Made by a program: the position numbers and the translations under genes. 64,000 nucleotides of DNA from Xiphophorus maculatus. Taxonomy: Eukaryota > Chordata > Actinopteri > Cyprinodontiformes > Poeciliidae. The number at the start of each line of letters is the position of its first letter. The stretch's first letter is position 1. The DNA is taken from contig NC_036453.1 of NCBI RefSeq assembly GCF_002775205.1, positions 15,313,594 to 15,377,593 of the forward strand, given 5' to 3'. Positions 31,838 to 43,196 of this stretch are shown piece by piece. The notes beneath the pieces are model-generated. The model was not told the DNA's origin. It searched no databases and saw only the letters and a list, made by a program, of their open reading frames with translations.

Positions 31838-34816
31838 TCAGTGGGCTCGCCGGGACAGGAGCATCTCTCTGATGTTGTCCTCTGCTTCCTTGACGCTGCG
31901 CTCCAGGTACACCTTCTTCTGCTGAACACACACAGGTCAGAAGTCAGAGCGGACCATACAAACACAAACCAGGCTGAGTGTGATGATGTCATGGCTTTGG
32001 AAGAGCCTGATAGGCTGACAGTAGATCCTTCAATTTCATTCAGAGCAACTTTTAAAAAGTGAGTTTTTGCTTTTTGAGTAAATGATAAAGTCTGAGCCGC
32101 CTCAGGATGATGAAGGCCACAACTCAGGTCTGCAGAACCGGACCTGCCGCGCCAGATGAACCAGCAGCAGAACCGTGATGTGTTCAGGGCGTGCAGCAAA
32201 TCTCAGCTCTTTACCTCCAGCTCTTTGATCTTGTCATTGACCGTCTTCTGTTTGTCGGTCAGCAGGTCGTCGATCTCTTCCTTGGACTGCAGGACAAACC
32301 TGAAATGGCAGACAGTCACAGATCGCCCTCTCCGCCGATGATGTCACGGCTCAGTGGGGGACCACTCACATGCGGCCGACGCCCTCGTAGAGTCGCGTGT
32401 TGGTAGGGAGCGTGGAGATCTCGGCCTGCGTCAGCTTGGTGTGTTTCTGGACCCGACCAAGCTGCTCGATCTGCAGGTCGGCCAGCTTCACCTTCTGCTG
32501 CGTGTCGATCATCTTCACCTGCAGTTCCGAGAAGGCCTGCAACGACAGGAGGCGTCACTCTGAGCTAAAAAAACAGCCCCAACAACAGGAGGCGTCACTC
32601 TGAGCTAAAAAACAACCCCAATAACAGGAGAGGAGGCGTCACTCTGAGCTAAAAAAACAACCCCAATAACAGGAGAGGAGGCGTCACTCTGAGCTAAAAA
32701 ACAGCCCCAAGACAGGAGGCGTGGAGCTGCAGCTTCAGGGCCTACAGTGGAGCCTTTGCTCCAGTCATTGAGGGACATGTCCTTCAACCTTTGGACGTGT
32801 CCCTGGTCCAACACATCTGAGTCTCCTGCTGAGTTCTGCTGATGACCTCATTATTCTCCTCATGTGTTGAAGCAGAGACGCCTAGAAGCTGCAGGACACC
32901 TCCAGGCCTGGAGGACCTGGGGGACCTGGGGCCTCATGTATAAAGCGTGCGTACGCACAGAAAATGTGCGGCGCCATGTTTTACACACAAGTCGGCATGC
33001 ACACGTTTTCCCTGGTGTGAAAATGTGCGGCAGCCGCGCGAACGTTTTCTGTGGACAATAACAAACTACAAAGCGTTAAAACTCACCTAAATACACTGAA
33101 ATCTGACGACATTCACATTCAATTATTTAGACCAAGATATTATTATTAAAATAATTAAAAAATTATTTTAATATTTTATTGTTTAAACGTAAACGATGAA
33201 ACTGAAGCACATTCATCCTCAGACAATAACCTAACAAGCACACAAAATGAAAATAAAATTAAAGTATGTGAAAACCTCACTCCAATGTAAATAGTACTTT
33301 TCCTCAGTTTTTGTCTCATAAAGATGTAACGCGTTGGTCTGTGCGCCGGAGTGCATGAAATGCATCTATGGGGTCATTTCATTCTCACTAAAAGAAGAAA
33401 ACAGCAGATTAACTCAAACCTGCTGATTAAAAATAATCATCAGGTTTGATTATTGATCAAGGTGTGTATACATACAATATCATGTATACAAGCAGCTGCG
33501 TAAAGGTGAGCTTTGGCTCTGATGGAGAACATCGCCAATGGAAGGATTCAGAGGGAGCAATTGATCAGAGATCATATTGATCTGCTGGGAAATGCTGATG
33601 ATGGTTTATTAGTGTTTAGATTAGACTGATCATCCTGGAGCTCTGAGCAAAACTTGAAGAAGTTGCAGTACCGGTACCGGTACCGGTGTAACTGCCTGCA
33701 GTCGAGCCAGGCCCGCTTTGTGAATGCGCCTTTCTGGACAGAAGGCATTTCTACTCTGTAAATGTACGATTTATGCTCATGATTCCACTATTTAGAATAA
33801 ACGTCCACATTCCCCACTCAAAGCTCTGACACGCTCCCTGTCTTTAAATCCCGACTGAACGCTCTGCTGTTCAAACAGGCATTTTCTTTCTTTATCTTTT
33901 TTTTAACAATTTGGATTTTTTTTTTTGCTTTAAAATGTATTATTTTTATTCTTGTGAGGTGACCTTATGTGCTCTTAAAGCGCCTTTTAAATAAAATATG
34001 TAATTATTATTATTATAAATGCTTCTACTGCTACAAACAAGGACGTTGCCATGGTTATTGCTTCACGTGGTGGCAGACTTCCGGGTATTTAAACTAATTT
34101 ACATATGTATTTATGGGTGGCGACAGGGCGGACCATCAGCTGCGCTCTATTTCCCGCAAGTTGGGATTTATAAAGGCAAAGTGCGCGAACGGCTTTTACA
34201 TCTGAATTTGTTTTTGTGCGCAGCCCTTTTCTAAATTTGTTCGTACGCAAAGTTTTAGTGTGAAAACTGCGCACTCTTTTATGCACGAGGCCTCCAGCAG
34301 TAATCCTCCCTCAGAGTTGACCCACGAGGTTTCTGGTCCTGGTACCACGGCACCAGGGTCCGGTTCCAGAAAGGAAACCAGTGGGAATAGATGAGTGGTG
34401 CGTTCAGAGGCCGCTATTTCCTCCGGGTGAACGACCGGGTTCTGACCCTAACAGAGCGGCTGCATCCTGAGGAGAGCGGGGCGGATACACGCAAAGAAAG
34501 GCGAAAAATAATCAGAATAATCAGTCCAGAAACAGAAGAGTTCTCCGGATTCTATGGAAGGTCCAAACCCGACTACAGAGGAACCATAAAGTTGGAACCG
34601 CTCTAACAGAACCCCGAACCTTCCACACTTATCGATAAATGAGGTTCTGGTTCCGGCTAGCCAGATGCTGCAGGCTAATTGCTAGCTGTTAGCTTTCTGT
34701 ATGGTCAGACCGGAAACAGGTGAGCGCAGAGAGTACCACTTAGTACCACTTAGCACCAGACAGAACCAGAACCTCGGTACCTTCTTCAGTTCCAGATCCA
34801 CGGGAGCTGCCATCAT
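31838..34816 (-). CDS. pfdn1: Prefoldin subunit 1, complete
   Basis: Beta-type subunit of the hexameric prefoldin chaperone, which hands nascent actin and tubulin to the TRiC/CCT chaperonin in the cytosol. Minus-strand CDS exons: 34816-34781, 32536-32370, 32299-32215, 31918-31838. Phases 0, 2, 0 agree, 122 aa as in human. It opens MMAAPVDLELKKAFSELQVK. The first or second Met could start it; the mammalian protein begins at the second. N- and C-terminal coiled-coil arms (about 10-50 and 75-118) bracket the beta-hairpin segment TNTRLYEGVGRMFVLQSKEE. It ends LLSRRAH. Intron 1 (2.2 kb) holds a Harbinger-type transposon and a short tandem array. The gene is convergent with ttc1. Confidence 0.96.
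32540..32715. repeat. AGGAGGCGTCACTCTGAGCT tandem array in pfdn1 intron 1
   Basis: Four copies, plus a partial one, of a 38-46 bp unit beginning AGGAGGCGTCACTCTGAGCT and continuing through an A-run and CCCCAATAACAGG. The first copy touches the splice acceptor of pfdn1 exon 2. Confidence 0.9.
32928..34292 (+). mobile_element. PIF/Harbinger-type DNA transposon, decayed
   Basis: The ends are imperfect inverted repeats: GGCCTCATGTATAAAGCGTG on the left, and CTTTTATGCACGAGGCC, its reverse-complement counterpart, on the right. Near 33520-33610 a frame reads MENIANGRIQREQLIRDHID, followed by fragments resembling the N-terminus of Harbinger transposases. Later stretches such as CGAGCCAGGCCCG fit the same family. 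The transposase is not intact. An L2-like tail (33800-34017) is inserted in the right half. It is in pfdn1 intron 1. Confidence 0.6.
33800..34017 (+). mobile_element. L2-like LINE tail inside the Harbinger element
   Basis: CTCCCTGTCTTTAAATCCCG, then ACTGAACGCTCTGCTGTTC, and the ending AAAGCGCCTTTTAAATAAAA with an ATT-repeat tail, are the standard 3' end of teleost L2-type LINEs. Its position inside the Harbinger element shows that it inserted later. Confidence 0.65.
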
Positions 34817-35362
34817 GCGCCTCTTCTTCTTCTCGGCTCGCAGCGACGTGGAGGACTTCCGGGTGCGTCACTGCCCCCAGCGGTGACCTGAGAATGTTTT
34901 TCAAACAAACAGTACAGATGGAAACAAAAACCTTCTGTACAACGAGAACATGATGCAGGAATAATAAAACATTTAGATCAATGAAAGGTTTTCAACTATT
35001 CTGATTCGCTCTTTAAACTGCTTTTATAAAATTTGGTTTAGATTTAAACAATGAAAAATTACCCGTTAAAATATTATTTAGAAAATTTTCTTGTTTATTC
35101 AAAATATAATGAATAAATATTCAAAATAAAAGCACCAAATGTAATGATTAGTCAGACTGAGGCAATACAATGTGAAACAGTTTGCAGTTAAATAGTAAAT
35201 GGATTAAATCTCATTTTCAGCTGTCGACCTTTAACCTTCTGCCGATTTATTCATCAGGTAGATGGACCTCATCTGATCCAGGACCTCTTGAACCCGTGGG
35301 ACCCAGATTCAGATCCAGATCGTCCTCTGGGTTTTTATGGTGGAGGAATCCCCCCGCCCCCA

Positions 35363-35451
<89 letters not shown>
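35363..35451. repeat. (AC)n microsatellite
   Basis: About 88 bp of uninterrupted AC dinucleotides. The open frames that run through it are artefacts. Confidence 0.98.
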
Positions 35452-35453
<2 letters not shown>

Positions 35454-35689
35454 CCAGTAGGTGGCGCCATGTCATTTCTTGCAACATCAATGAACCATCA
35501 TAATGATATAATGATCCTCAGTCACATTGAGAAGAAGAAAATGTGTTTTTTTGGAGGATTGGGCTGAAATATGTACAGGAAGATTTTAATGATAATATGG
35601 AGCTGAGAGTTCAAATGAAGTAAAACAAATCCTCCCAAAGTGCTCATCCTGTTCATGTTTCATGTAAAAAACTAACAAAAAAAACAACA

Positions 35690-36370
35690 AGAACATCCTC
35701 TAAACAGATGAAGAAGAAGCCCACAATTACCCAGTCTAACTATTAATGGAGTATCATTCACTGACTAATAACTCAATAACTACGTAATTAGAAGCTGTCT
35801 ACACAAAACTTTATTCACTTGGAAGATAAATAAAATTAACATTCCTTGCAAATTTACAAAATAATCAATTGAAAGGTTAAAACCTCTACATTTTAAAACT
35901 CCACATATAACCGAAGGTTAAGGAAACACACTCTAAAATTTAAATTTTATTTATCGCTGCAAAGAGCTACTAATAAATCACTTTAAAATAGATGACAATA
36001 AATGCTCATTCTGTGAAAGGGATATAGAAACGATGGACCATGTCTGTTATGAATGCAATCAAACCAAGACATTTTGGAATCGCTTACAGAGGTGGAAAAA
36101 ACTGAAAATTGCACTTCCTGATTTCTAGAGATATGGTAACATTTGGAGTGTTATTAAAAAAAGGAAAGCAATAGAACTCTGGATGTGTAATCTGATATTT
36201 TGTCTTGCAAAATTCTTTATTCATAAGCAAAGAGTGCTGAGATTCTCCCTGTCATGGAAGAAATTACATTAGCAAGAGTCTGGATGAGAAGAAATAAGAA
36301 ATTTATTAAAACCTTGGAAGATGAGAACAGAAATACAGAGTCAAAGGAGTCTGTCAGTCTGTGCTGACTA
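35690..36370 (+). mobile_element. L1-like LINE, 3' part of ORF2, broken
   Basis: Conceptual reading near 35990-36120 gives KCSFCERDIETMDHVCYECN, then QTKTFWNRLQ, the Cys/His C-terminal region typical of vertebrate L1 ORF2. Further downstream LAKFFIHKQRVL also fits. In-frame stops are present (for example after LKIALPDF). It is 5'-truncated and in plus orientation. Confidence 0.7.
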
Positions 36371-36389
36371 ACAGTGGACCTGGCTTCTG

Positions 36390-36717
36390 GTCAGAGAAGA
36401 GAGACTTGATTGGACAATAGGTGTGAATCCCTGATTGTGATGTACCAACACAGATGGTCTGGCCATTTGTCTATTGTTAAGGATAGGGGGTTGTTCTTTG
36501 ATGCTAGAGGGGGAAGATAAGTCCTGGGTTGGGGAAGTAACACTAGATAGTCTCCAGGATCAAGGACGTCCCCTGCTGTTATATGGCACTGTAGAAGTCT
36601 ATAGGAGAGCAGCTTGACCAATCACATGATAAGATCATGCAGATAGATGATCTCATCATCAGACACAATCTTAAGCAGAAAAGGGGTGAGGGGCACATTC
36701 TAAAATTTTCCATTACA
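36390..36717. mobile_element. possible LTR fossil related to the one at 48106-48727
   Basis: The right edge ends AAAATTTTCCATTACA, nearly the same as the right edge of the candidate at 48106-48727 (AAAATTTTCTATTACA), with unrelated flanks. This suggests a shared LTR family. It would most naturally be read on the minus strand beginning TGTAATGG. The left end is uncertain and no internal region is present. Confidence 0.3.
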
Positions 36718-37254
36718 GTCCCCAGTTCTTAACATTATTTTATCTGAATTCCAGATTTGAAATCTCCAAAATATATTGAAACATATGAATACCTGACTGA
36801 AAGGGTAATGGAATTGCCCACCAACGCATGTTGATCCTAAAGCATTTATCTCCTTGTTGTAGTTTTATTTAGTATTTTTATTATTGTTTTAATCAGTTTT
36901 TTTTTTTTTTGCATTCCCATAAGTCCGCCACTGCAATGTCCTTGATGGATTTACACTATTGTGAATTATGCTTGTTTTGGTAAAGTTAAAAAGAAGAAGA
37001 AGAAAAGGAAGATTTGATTTTTTAACAAAACATGTATTTATACAATAATTTAACAAGACACTGTTAAATACATGATCAGGACATAATAAATAAATAAATA
37101 AATATTCACATAAGCAGCTTGTTATAATGTAGTTCTCCCTGATCAGAAATGCTTTACAAAACTCTTAAAGCTCTAAAACCCTTCAAGTCCCCGGTGTGTC
37201 TGTGAAAGAACAAATATTATTAAATTCCCTCTGAATATCTATTAAGACCACACT

Positions 37255-37328
37255 CCAGTCCGGTAGGTGGCGGTAAATGCGCCTTAAGTTGGTTGCCATC
37301 CGCCAATAAAGCCAAGAAGAAGAAGAAG
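37255..37328 (+). mobile_element. LINE-type tail (GTAGGTGGCGGTAA...CGCCAATAAAG, GAAGAA)
   Basis: CCGGTAGGTGGCGGTAAATG, then GGTTGCCATCCGCCAATAAA and a GAAGAA run, closely match the tail at 29035-29110. The element ends about 155 bp upstream of the dck start codon, immediately before a GC-rich, CpG-containing stretch that is probably the dck promoter/5' UTR. Confidence 0.7.
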
Positions 37329-37483
37329 CCCCGCCCCGCAGGCGGAATTCTGTGAGCGCGGAATTTAATCTGTGAAGCGAGTCGCGCGGTTTTTCACAGT
37401 TTCAGCGCGAGCTCAGAGAAACACCAGCTGGACAGGTAAACATCCGCAGCCTCAAGAAATCCTCCCGTCATCACCGGTCAGAC

Positions 37484-40245
37484 ATGGCGACTCCTCCGAA
37501 GCGGCTCCGCGGAGCTCCGACCGGCTCCCGCAGACACAGGAAGATCTCCATCGAGGGAAACATCGGTGAGTTCTGCCTCAGAACCTGTGGACTCAGGAAC
37601 AGAACCCGTCCGACCCGCCAGAACCGAAGCAGGTGGCGGGAACACAGCGGACCAGCCGCTGGTGGAGGGTCCGGGCCGGACTGCGACAAAACGGCGGTCC
37701 GGGCGTTTTGGACCAGACAGGCCCACCAAATATAACTCCTCCGTATTTATGATTCTTAAAATTCTTTATGTTTGAAATACTGAGCAAATGACAAGAGCTT
37801 GATTATAGCCTAAAGGTCACAGTACCAGTCTGTGATTCAGAATTCCTTCTCTAACAGGAGATTAGATGAAGCATTTCTTTTTACAATCTCTTATTAATCA
37901 ATTCCACATTGATTGTTTGGAGGCCCATTGAGACCAGAGGACGGTGAACTGGTTCAGCTGGACTGAGGATCTTCTGATCCGTTTCATTAACGTTCTTCTA
38001 CAGGCGGTTCAGGGAGCGGCCGGCGTCTGCTCACAGCTACTTCAGGCTGAAATTAAGATTTGATGCAAATATTTCACAATGTCAGGTAGAGATTCTGTGT
38101 TATCCAGAATAAAGGTGGTGCATTTCAAAGTTAAGACTTTATTGACCCCTAAGGGGGGAAGCTGGTTTGTCCCAGCACAGCACACAATAAAACTTAAAAT
38201 AAATAAAGTAATAAGAATAAACAAATAACAATGAGCAGTGATAGTCTTAAGGACACACACATATCGCTCAGTACATTACTAAATATATATTCAACATTTA
38301 AGACACACAGTTCTACAGACTGTATGAATTATAAGAAACTTAGGAGGGTCGATGGCGTGTTTACGAAGGAGAGAAATGGTGGTCTGTTTTCCACTCGGCA
38401 TCACATTTCACTGCATCACTCCCTGTGGTCGGCAGCTGAACTGTCAGCTGGATTCGGTTTGTCGGGTTCAGTAGGAGAGGAGCTGATTGATGGGTCCTGG
38501 TTCAGTCAGTGGGTGCTGATCAGGTGTGTGTGTGTGTGTGTGCAGCTGCAGGTAAATCCACCTTCGTCCGCATCCTCCAGGCTTCTTCCTCGGACTGGGA
38601 GGTGATCCCAGAACCGATCGGGAAGTGGTGCAACGTTCAGAGCGACGGCGACGATGTCTACCAGGTGAGCAGCTGAGGCAGCCAATCAGAGGCTGGTCCA
38701 GAGTGGGAGGAGCTTCCTGTTGTAGAACTGCGTAGACCAGAATGGGCTCTTTGTGATGTTTGCTTCATTTCATGCTGGTGGTTCTACAGAGAAGTTATGA
38801 AGAAAGTTAATCGATCATAAATTCATTAATGGGTTCAAGGATCAAACAATATGAAGCAGCAGGAAAAAACTGCAGCTGAAAAACAAAGTTATGTTGAAGT
38901 TTTTGGTATTTTAAAGACTAATATGAAAGTTTAGCTTCTTCAGACTGAAGGGTGAAAGTTTCTCCAAACTGATCAGCAAGACAACCTGACCTCTGACCTC
39001 TGTCCACGCGCCTAGGAGCTGAGTTCCTCCCAGAAGAGTGGAGGGAACATCCTGCAGATGCTGTACGACAAGCCGAGCCGCTGGGCCTACACCTTCCAGG
39101 TAAGTGCAGCAGGCTCCGCCCCCTGATGCTGCGCTACGCCTCACCTGTGTCTCACCTGTGCCTCACCTGTGCAGAGCTACGCCTGCCTCAGCAGAGTCCG
39201 GTCTCAGCTTCAGCCTCCATCAGCCAAGCTGCAGCAGGCGGAGAACCCGGTTCAGTTCTACGAACGCTCCGTCTACTCAGACAGGTACCGACCAGAACCA
39301 GAACCCCACCGGCCGGGTTCGGTTCCTCCAGAACCTGATCTGGATTTTCTAGACAAATCAAAGTGTTGTGTTTCTGTGGGCGAGTGTGAAAGGTCATCGT
39401 CACGGCAGCACCTGGCAGGTTCTGTCAGGGTTCTGGTTCAGCCCGAGATTCTGACTGAAACCCAACAGAACCGTTTCTCTCTCCACCTGTCTCAGGTACG
39501 TCTTTGCGTCCAACCTGTTTGAGAGCGGCAACCTGCTGGACACGGAGTGGAGCGTCTACCAGGACTGGCACACCTGGTTGCTGAACCAGTTTGAACCCGA
39601 TATCGCTCTGGACGCCATCATCTACCTGAGAGCCCCCCCGCAGGTAAACGACCACTCCTCTCCCGCCAGGTGACCGGCCCGATTCTGAGAGCATAACCAG
39701 GTCGGTCACCTGGCCGGGTCTGAATAACTGATATAAACAGATCTTTAGAACGCGGTGCCTTCAGGGTACCTACAGCAGGTTCTGTGTGAACCTGCTGCCG
39801 GTGCCTTCAAGGTCCTCTGTGTGTTGCAGCGCTGCATGCAGCGGCTGCTGCACCGCGGCCGGCAGGAGGAGCAGGGAATCCCTCTGGAGTATCTGGAGCA
39901 GCTGCACTTCAAACACGAGGCGTGGCTCTACGACAGGAACCTCCGGTAACTGAGCGCGCTCAGACGGCTGCTGCTGCGTTCAGGGCCAGTGGGATAAAAT
40001 CATTTTTCTGTGCGTGCAGGCTGGACTTTGAGTACCTCAGTGAACTTCCTGTTCTGGTTCTGGATGTGAACGAAGACTTTCACAACGATCGGATCAAACA
40101 GGAAGACATCGTTGATAAGGTGCTTTTATATTGAAAGTCTGGTGGCGCATTTATTCTGAAAATCAAACACAGCTTTTATTCTGAAAGTCTGGTCACGTGA
40201 CATTCATTTGTTCTGCAGGTCAGGGAGTTTCTCAGCACACTATGA
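37484..40245 (+). CDS. dck: Deoxycytidine kinase, complete
   Basis: Phosphorylates deoxycytidine, deoxyadenosine and deoxyguanosine in the nucleoside salvage pathway (cytosol/nucleus). CDS exons: 37484-37565, 38546-38664, 39016-39099, 39175-39284, 39496-39643, 39830-39945, 40020-40119, 40219-40245, giving 261 aa (human 260). It starts MATPPKR as in mammals. A basic stretch follows (RRHRK). The P-loop is GNIAAGKST (25-33), and EPIGKW carries the general-base Glu. Other landmarks are YACLSR (97-102), the ERS motif at 125-127, the [18 protein letters not shown], and the C-terminus VREFLSTL, which matches mammalian DCK rather than mitochondrial dGK. The basic N-terminus looks nuclear, not mitochondrial. 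A GT repeat directly precedes the exon 2 acceptor. Confidence 0.97.
38060..38230 (-). mobile_element. antisense retroposon tail in dck intron 1
   Basis: GACTTTATTGACCCCTAAGG is the reverse complement of a common fish LINE/SINE tail (...GGGGTCAATAAAGT). A second, similar tail is at 44472-44505. Family not determined. Confidence 0.45.
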
Positions 40246-40371
40246 AACTCCTCCAATCACCTCACAGAATGTCAACAGCAAGGCTTCTGATTGGACAGCA
40301 GCTTGTTATGATGTCCCCCTATTGCGACTTTGTAAAGTTTAATTTGTTCAGTTTTTATAGTGAAAGCGCCT

Positions 40372-40405
<34 letters not shown>

Positions 40406-40504
40406 TTATGCTTCAGGTTTTTTTTATTGGTCTTAAATACTGGAAGGGTTCCTGTTTCCTACACACTAAGGAGACAGTGAATGCATCCCTTCCTAGATTC
40501 TGTA

Positions 40505-40510
40505 AATAAA
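40505..40510 (+). terminator. dck: dck poly(A) signal
   Basis: AATAAA lies 260 bp after the dck stop codon, following a GT repeat (about 40374-40403) in the 3' UTR. Confidence 0.6.
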
Positions 40511-42259
40511 CGAAATTGAACCCAAACTGCTCTGACTCTGTTACTGGTTCTGGATGGAGTCGGCGCAGTTCAGAACCCAGCTCTGAATAAGACGCTGATA
40601 GATCTTAGAAATCTGAACTTTTTTTGCCTTTTATGTTTATTAAACCTGTATTTTCTGGTTGTCATGGAAACGTGAAGCTCTCCAGTCAGCGCTCCGATAA
40701 TAAATCTGAATGTTTCAACGGTTCCGGTCCAGTTCCACCAATCAGCCTCAGAAAACGCTGAACCAGGCCTGTTCTGGTTCTGGTTCCGGTAGGGTGGGTG
40801 GGTAGACCTGTGATGAACATCTGTCCAGAGTGGGTCCATCGGTTCTGGTCCTGTGCTGTAACCTAAAGCATCAACAAATTACCATTGCTAAGATGACTGG
40901 ATGAGACTGCCGCCTCACAGATTTAAACTTTCATCAGTACTGGGATAAAGATCCACAAAACGCCGAGTCATCCTGACTCACTTAGTGACCAGAACCCAGA
41001 CAGAGCAGTCTTCCTCTGCTGCTGCACCCAGAGGACGCCCCATTAGCAGAGGAACACCAACTGGTCCCTCTATGGACCCCAGACCTCCAGCTCTCTGAAG
41101 AGGTGTGGGGCCCACTCTGACTCAATCAGAAAGTCCTTAATCAGCAGGTGGAGAAGCCAGATCTTCCAGTTAGCATGCCGGTCTGTCAGGGTGGGTGGTA
41201 CTGGAAGCAGATCTGAAGTGGACCGAGCTGAGCTCTAAGTGGAACACATCTTCAGCTGACCTGCTACAATCTGGTATCAAACATGTGACTGAACCAGTTT
41301 CAGAACATTTCCTCACCAATGAGGTGATTTTCCTGGAATGTGAATTATGATAGAGAACTTGAGCCAGGATGGGACTCTGACCTGAGACGGGAACAGACTA
41401 AAGATCTAAAGACCCAGCCATCAGGAACACCGTCAGGTCCTTTTTAGGTCAACACACTGCAGTGAGCGTCTCGCCTCACATTGCGTCACCTTGAGGATGG
41501 AGCTGCTTCATTGCACTACATAGGGTGAGGGAGTGAGAGCAGCAGAGTTTTGAGTGGAGTCTAGGATGGGCGGAGTCTATCATTACGTTTATCGTGGTTC
41601 AGCTTAGGAAAAGTTTGGTGGAATGTAAAGGTGAAAGGTCTTCTGCATAGCAGTGAAGATTGAGGGCTGAAGGGAGATGCTTCCAAGAGGGAGAAGGTAA
41701 AGGACGAACAGAAGAGCACCGAGCCCTGGGGGACGCCTTGAGGTGGGGGCAGTAGAGGAAGAACTACTGGTGAGGTATGACCCAACCCAGGCTGGAGCAG
41801 ACCGGAGGTCGCCTGTTGGTCTATCAGGTTCCCTAAGTTGGACCTCATGCTACTGTCCGGTTCCCGGGTGTCGGTGATCTTTATGAATAGAACAGATTTA
41901 TATTCTGCGTGTGATGCTCTCATGTGTATCTGGACAGGTCATCAATTCATCACCGAGACAGAGAGAATGAACCACACACCTGAGGAGAATTTAGAGACCT
42001 AGTCTTCCTCCTGTGGGAGGCTGGAGTACCCCGAGAGAATCCACCATGCAAACTGAGACCCGGTCCAGGTCTCAGAATCGAACCCAGGACCTTCTGGCTG
42101 CAAGGCAGCGATGCTACCATGAACTGATCATATTCTCTAAATTTGACTTTTTGGGGTAGGGTTAGGGCTAACCCTAGCATCTGCAGGCTGCTGGAGACCC
42201 TAACCCTTTTATTTTTGTTATGTTTTGTAAGAAAATCCCGTGAGCCTAGAAAGACGTCT

Positions 42260-42520
42260 TTTGTTACTGTTGGAAATCAAGGGTTGTTGCCATGGTTCCT
42301 GCGAGTCATGGCAGAAGCGTTGTGCATATTTATGTATTTGTGGGCGGAACCAGGGCGGTCCATGCAGCACCTGCAGCTCTGCTTCTTGCAGATCAGGATG
42401 AATGGAGGAACACAGCGCAGCCTCATGCAGGTTCATGCAGCTGAATATTTCAGGATTCCCTGCATGCCTTATGAGGGACGCATGAAAACTCAAACTGTGA
42501 ACTCTTACGCATGAGGCCCA
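42260..42520. mobile_element. Harbinger-type transposon fragment (right end)
   Basis: GTTGCCATGGTT, GTATTTGTGGGCGG, CAGGGCGGTCCATGCAGC and the terminal CTCTTACGCATGAGGCC parallel, in the same order, the right part of the element at 32928-34292. No left end is seen next to it. Confidence 0.55.
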
Positions 42521-42582
42521 CACTGAGCCTCCAGCAGCTTCATCATGTCTCCTCTGCTGCCTCCTGATTGGCTGAGCGGCTC
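42425..42582. repeat. left arm of a 157-bp inverted duplication around transporter exons 1-2
   Basis: The reverse complement of this stretch matches 43500-43656 closely over its whole length (for example CAGCCAATCAGGAGGCAGCA at 43506-43525). It contains the Harbinger end plus flanking sequence, so it is a duplication of DNA rather than two independent insertions. Confidence 0.85.
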
Positions 42583-43196
42583 TATGTGACAAACTATGTG
42601 ACCGACCACAGATGCTGCGAGGCTCGGCCGACCTGCTGGGATGTTTGTTGTCTGGGACTCAGCTGGACCAGCGAGGAGCCGGGTCAGTGAAACAGACGGA
42701 GGTGGGAGGGCGGGACAGGGTGTTCTATACCAACCCAGGTCAAAGCAGCAGGTGGACTGGTGAAACTGGCCGTAGGGTCAAAGGTTAACCTTCTGGAGAC
42801 TCATTGATCCGAGGCCGTTAGCATCAACCAGAGTGGCTCAGTGCTGGACTCAGTTCTGTTTCCTTGTCCAATCATTAACCCCCTGCAGTTGTCCTCTGCT
42901 GCTCCACTCTGCTCCGTCCTCCATTCCTCCAGTCCTCCAGTCCTCCAATCCTCCAGCAGCCTGCAGACGGTAAGTACAGCCAGAAAATCCTCTTTTCTTT
43001 TTCTGTAATCCTTCAGGAATTTCCCCAGACTGTTCAGATCGTTCAGGTTTCGGGTCCCAGGGAGACGGGGGGTTTGGGCAGTCCGGGATGTTAGTGGGTA
43101 GGTTTTGGGTGGTTGATGAGTTTTGCTGTGACGGACCTGCAGTTCGGACACTGACGTGTCCAGGCCGCTCCTGACTGTCCACATTGCGACCCTGGG

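Larger units (their letters stand above)
34817..37483. other. pfdn1-dck spacer, repeat-rich
   Basis: It holds an AC microsatellite, an L1-like LINE segment, a possible LTR fossil and the pfdn1 and dck promoters. No other host exon is recognised. The stretches 34900-35230 and 36720-37020 are AT-rich without identifiable content. Confidence 0.5.
40530..43196. other. dck-transporter spacer
   Basis: No exon is recognised. 41520-41900 resembles an unclassified dispersed fish repeat (GAGCACCGAGCCCTGGGGGA). 41990-42120 has the phrases CTGTGGGAGGCTGGAGTACC and CAGAATCGAACCCAGGACCT, typical of a common fish retroposon. 42260-42520 is a transposon fragment. The 600 bp before the transporter start show nothing I can name. 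Confidence 0.45.

Noticed and set aside
31633-32199. 188-codon minus-strand frame over pfdn1 exon 4
   Set aside because: It lies in a different frame from the pfdn1 exon on the same strand and covers intron sequence; only the 81-bp terminal exon there is real.
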